Positions 23,118-23,172 of a stretch of 23,172 nt of DNA are shown piece after piece (within the stretch, counting starts at the first letter, position 1; each line of letters starts with the position of its first letter). Made by a program: the position numbers and the translations under genes. Below the pieces are notes generated by a model. That model did not search any database, had not been told where the DNA came from, and worked only from the letters and a program-made list of their open reading frames with translations. The stretch comes from Leptolinea sp. UBA4782 (GTDB lineage Bacteria; Chloroflexota; Anaerolineae; Anaerolineales; Anaerolineaceae), in assembly GCA_002403095.1 (NCBI GenBank), contig DHHC01000022.1, positions 1 through 23,172 of the forward strand, read 5' to 3'.

Positions 23118-23172
23118 TTGCAAAAAATCCTAAATTTATTCTTAATTGGTTGGTGTAACATCTTTTCTGTAA

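Overview
The window looks like a chromosomal segment of a Chloroflexota bacterium, most likely Anaerolineae. This rests on protein style and gene content, not on a marker gene. The support is: two lipoproteins with long Thr/Pro-rich linkers, one carrying tandem Ig-like domains of the NBR1 type; a GGD-repeat surface-type protein; a fused b-delta ATP synthase subunit; and several start codons placed only 6-8 nt after a -10 box. Most genes are moderately GC-rich. Both ends of the window are clearly more AT-rich and look like accessory DNA.

Left accessory block (1-4710). All genes here are on the minus strand. Reading leftwards from about 1320 there is a compact three-gene operon: a DUF3467-like protein, a small unrecognised protein that may be an antitoxin, and a PIN-domain toxin-like nuclease. 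To its right, also on the minus strand, is a 990-aa single-chain type IIG restriction-modification enzyme. Its specificity region is much more AT-rich than the parts on either side. A structured GC-rich repeat family lies downstream (3') of the PIN gene (positions 1-265) and again downstream of the restriction enzyme gene (about 1547-1728).

Central block (4711-14825). This holds a CBM9-like lipoprotein followed closely by DNA polymerase IV, whose only sensible start codon is CTG. A convergent family-4 glycosyltransferase and a tRNA-Thr(CGT) come next. An NBR1-type lipoprotein with a clear terminator follows, then a uridine kinase / VTT membrane protein / M20 peptidase series, a GGD-repeat beta-solenoid protein ending in a SHOCT-like helical pair, and a bitopic membrane protein of unknown role.

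Right block (14826-22504). This is an F0 ATP synthase cluster: an AtpI/AtpZ-like protein, subunits a and c, and a b-subunit fused to the C-terminal domain of delta. A terminator closes it, and no F1 genes follow. Next is a MurE-type muramyl ligase with an EDPR motif where DAP-adding enzymes have DNPR, then two half-size ABC exporters whose motif changes are complementary, as expected for a heterodimer with one degenerate ATP site.

Right edge (22505-23172). A single AT-rich minus-strand orphan gene with its own promoter and no recognised family.

Together the core genes serve energy conversion, cell-wall synthesis, nucleotide salvage, export and envelope functions. The left block is a defence/toxin-type accessory segment. 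All assignments come from reading motifs; no database search was run.
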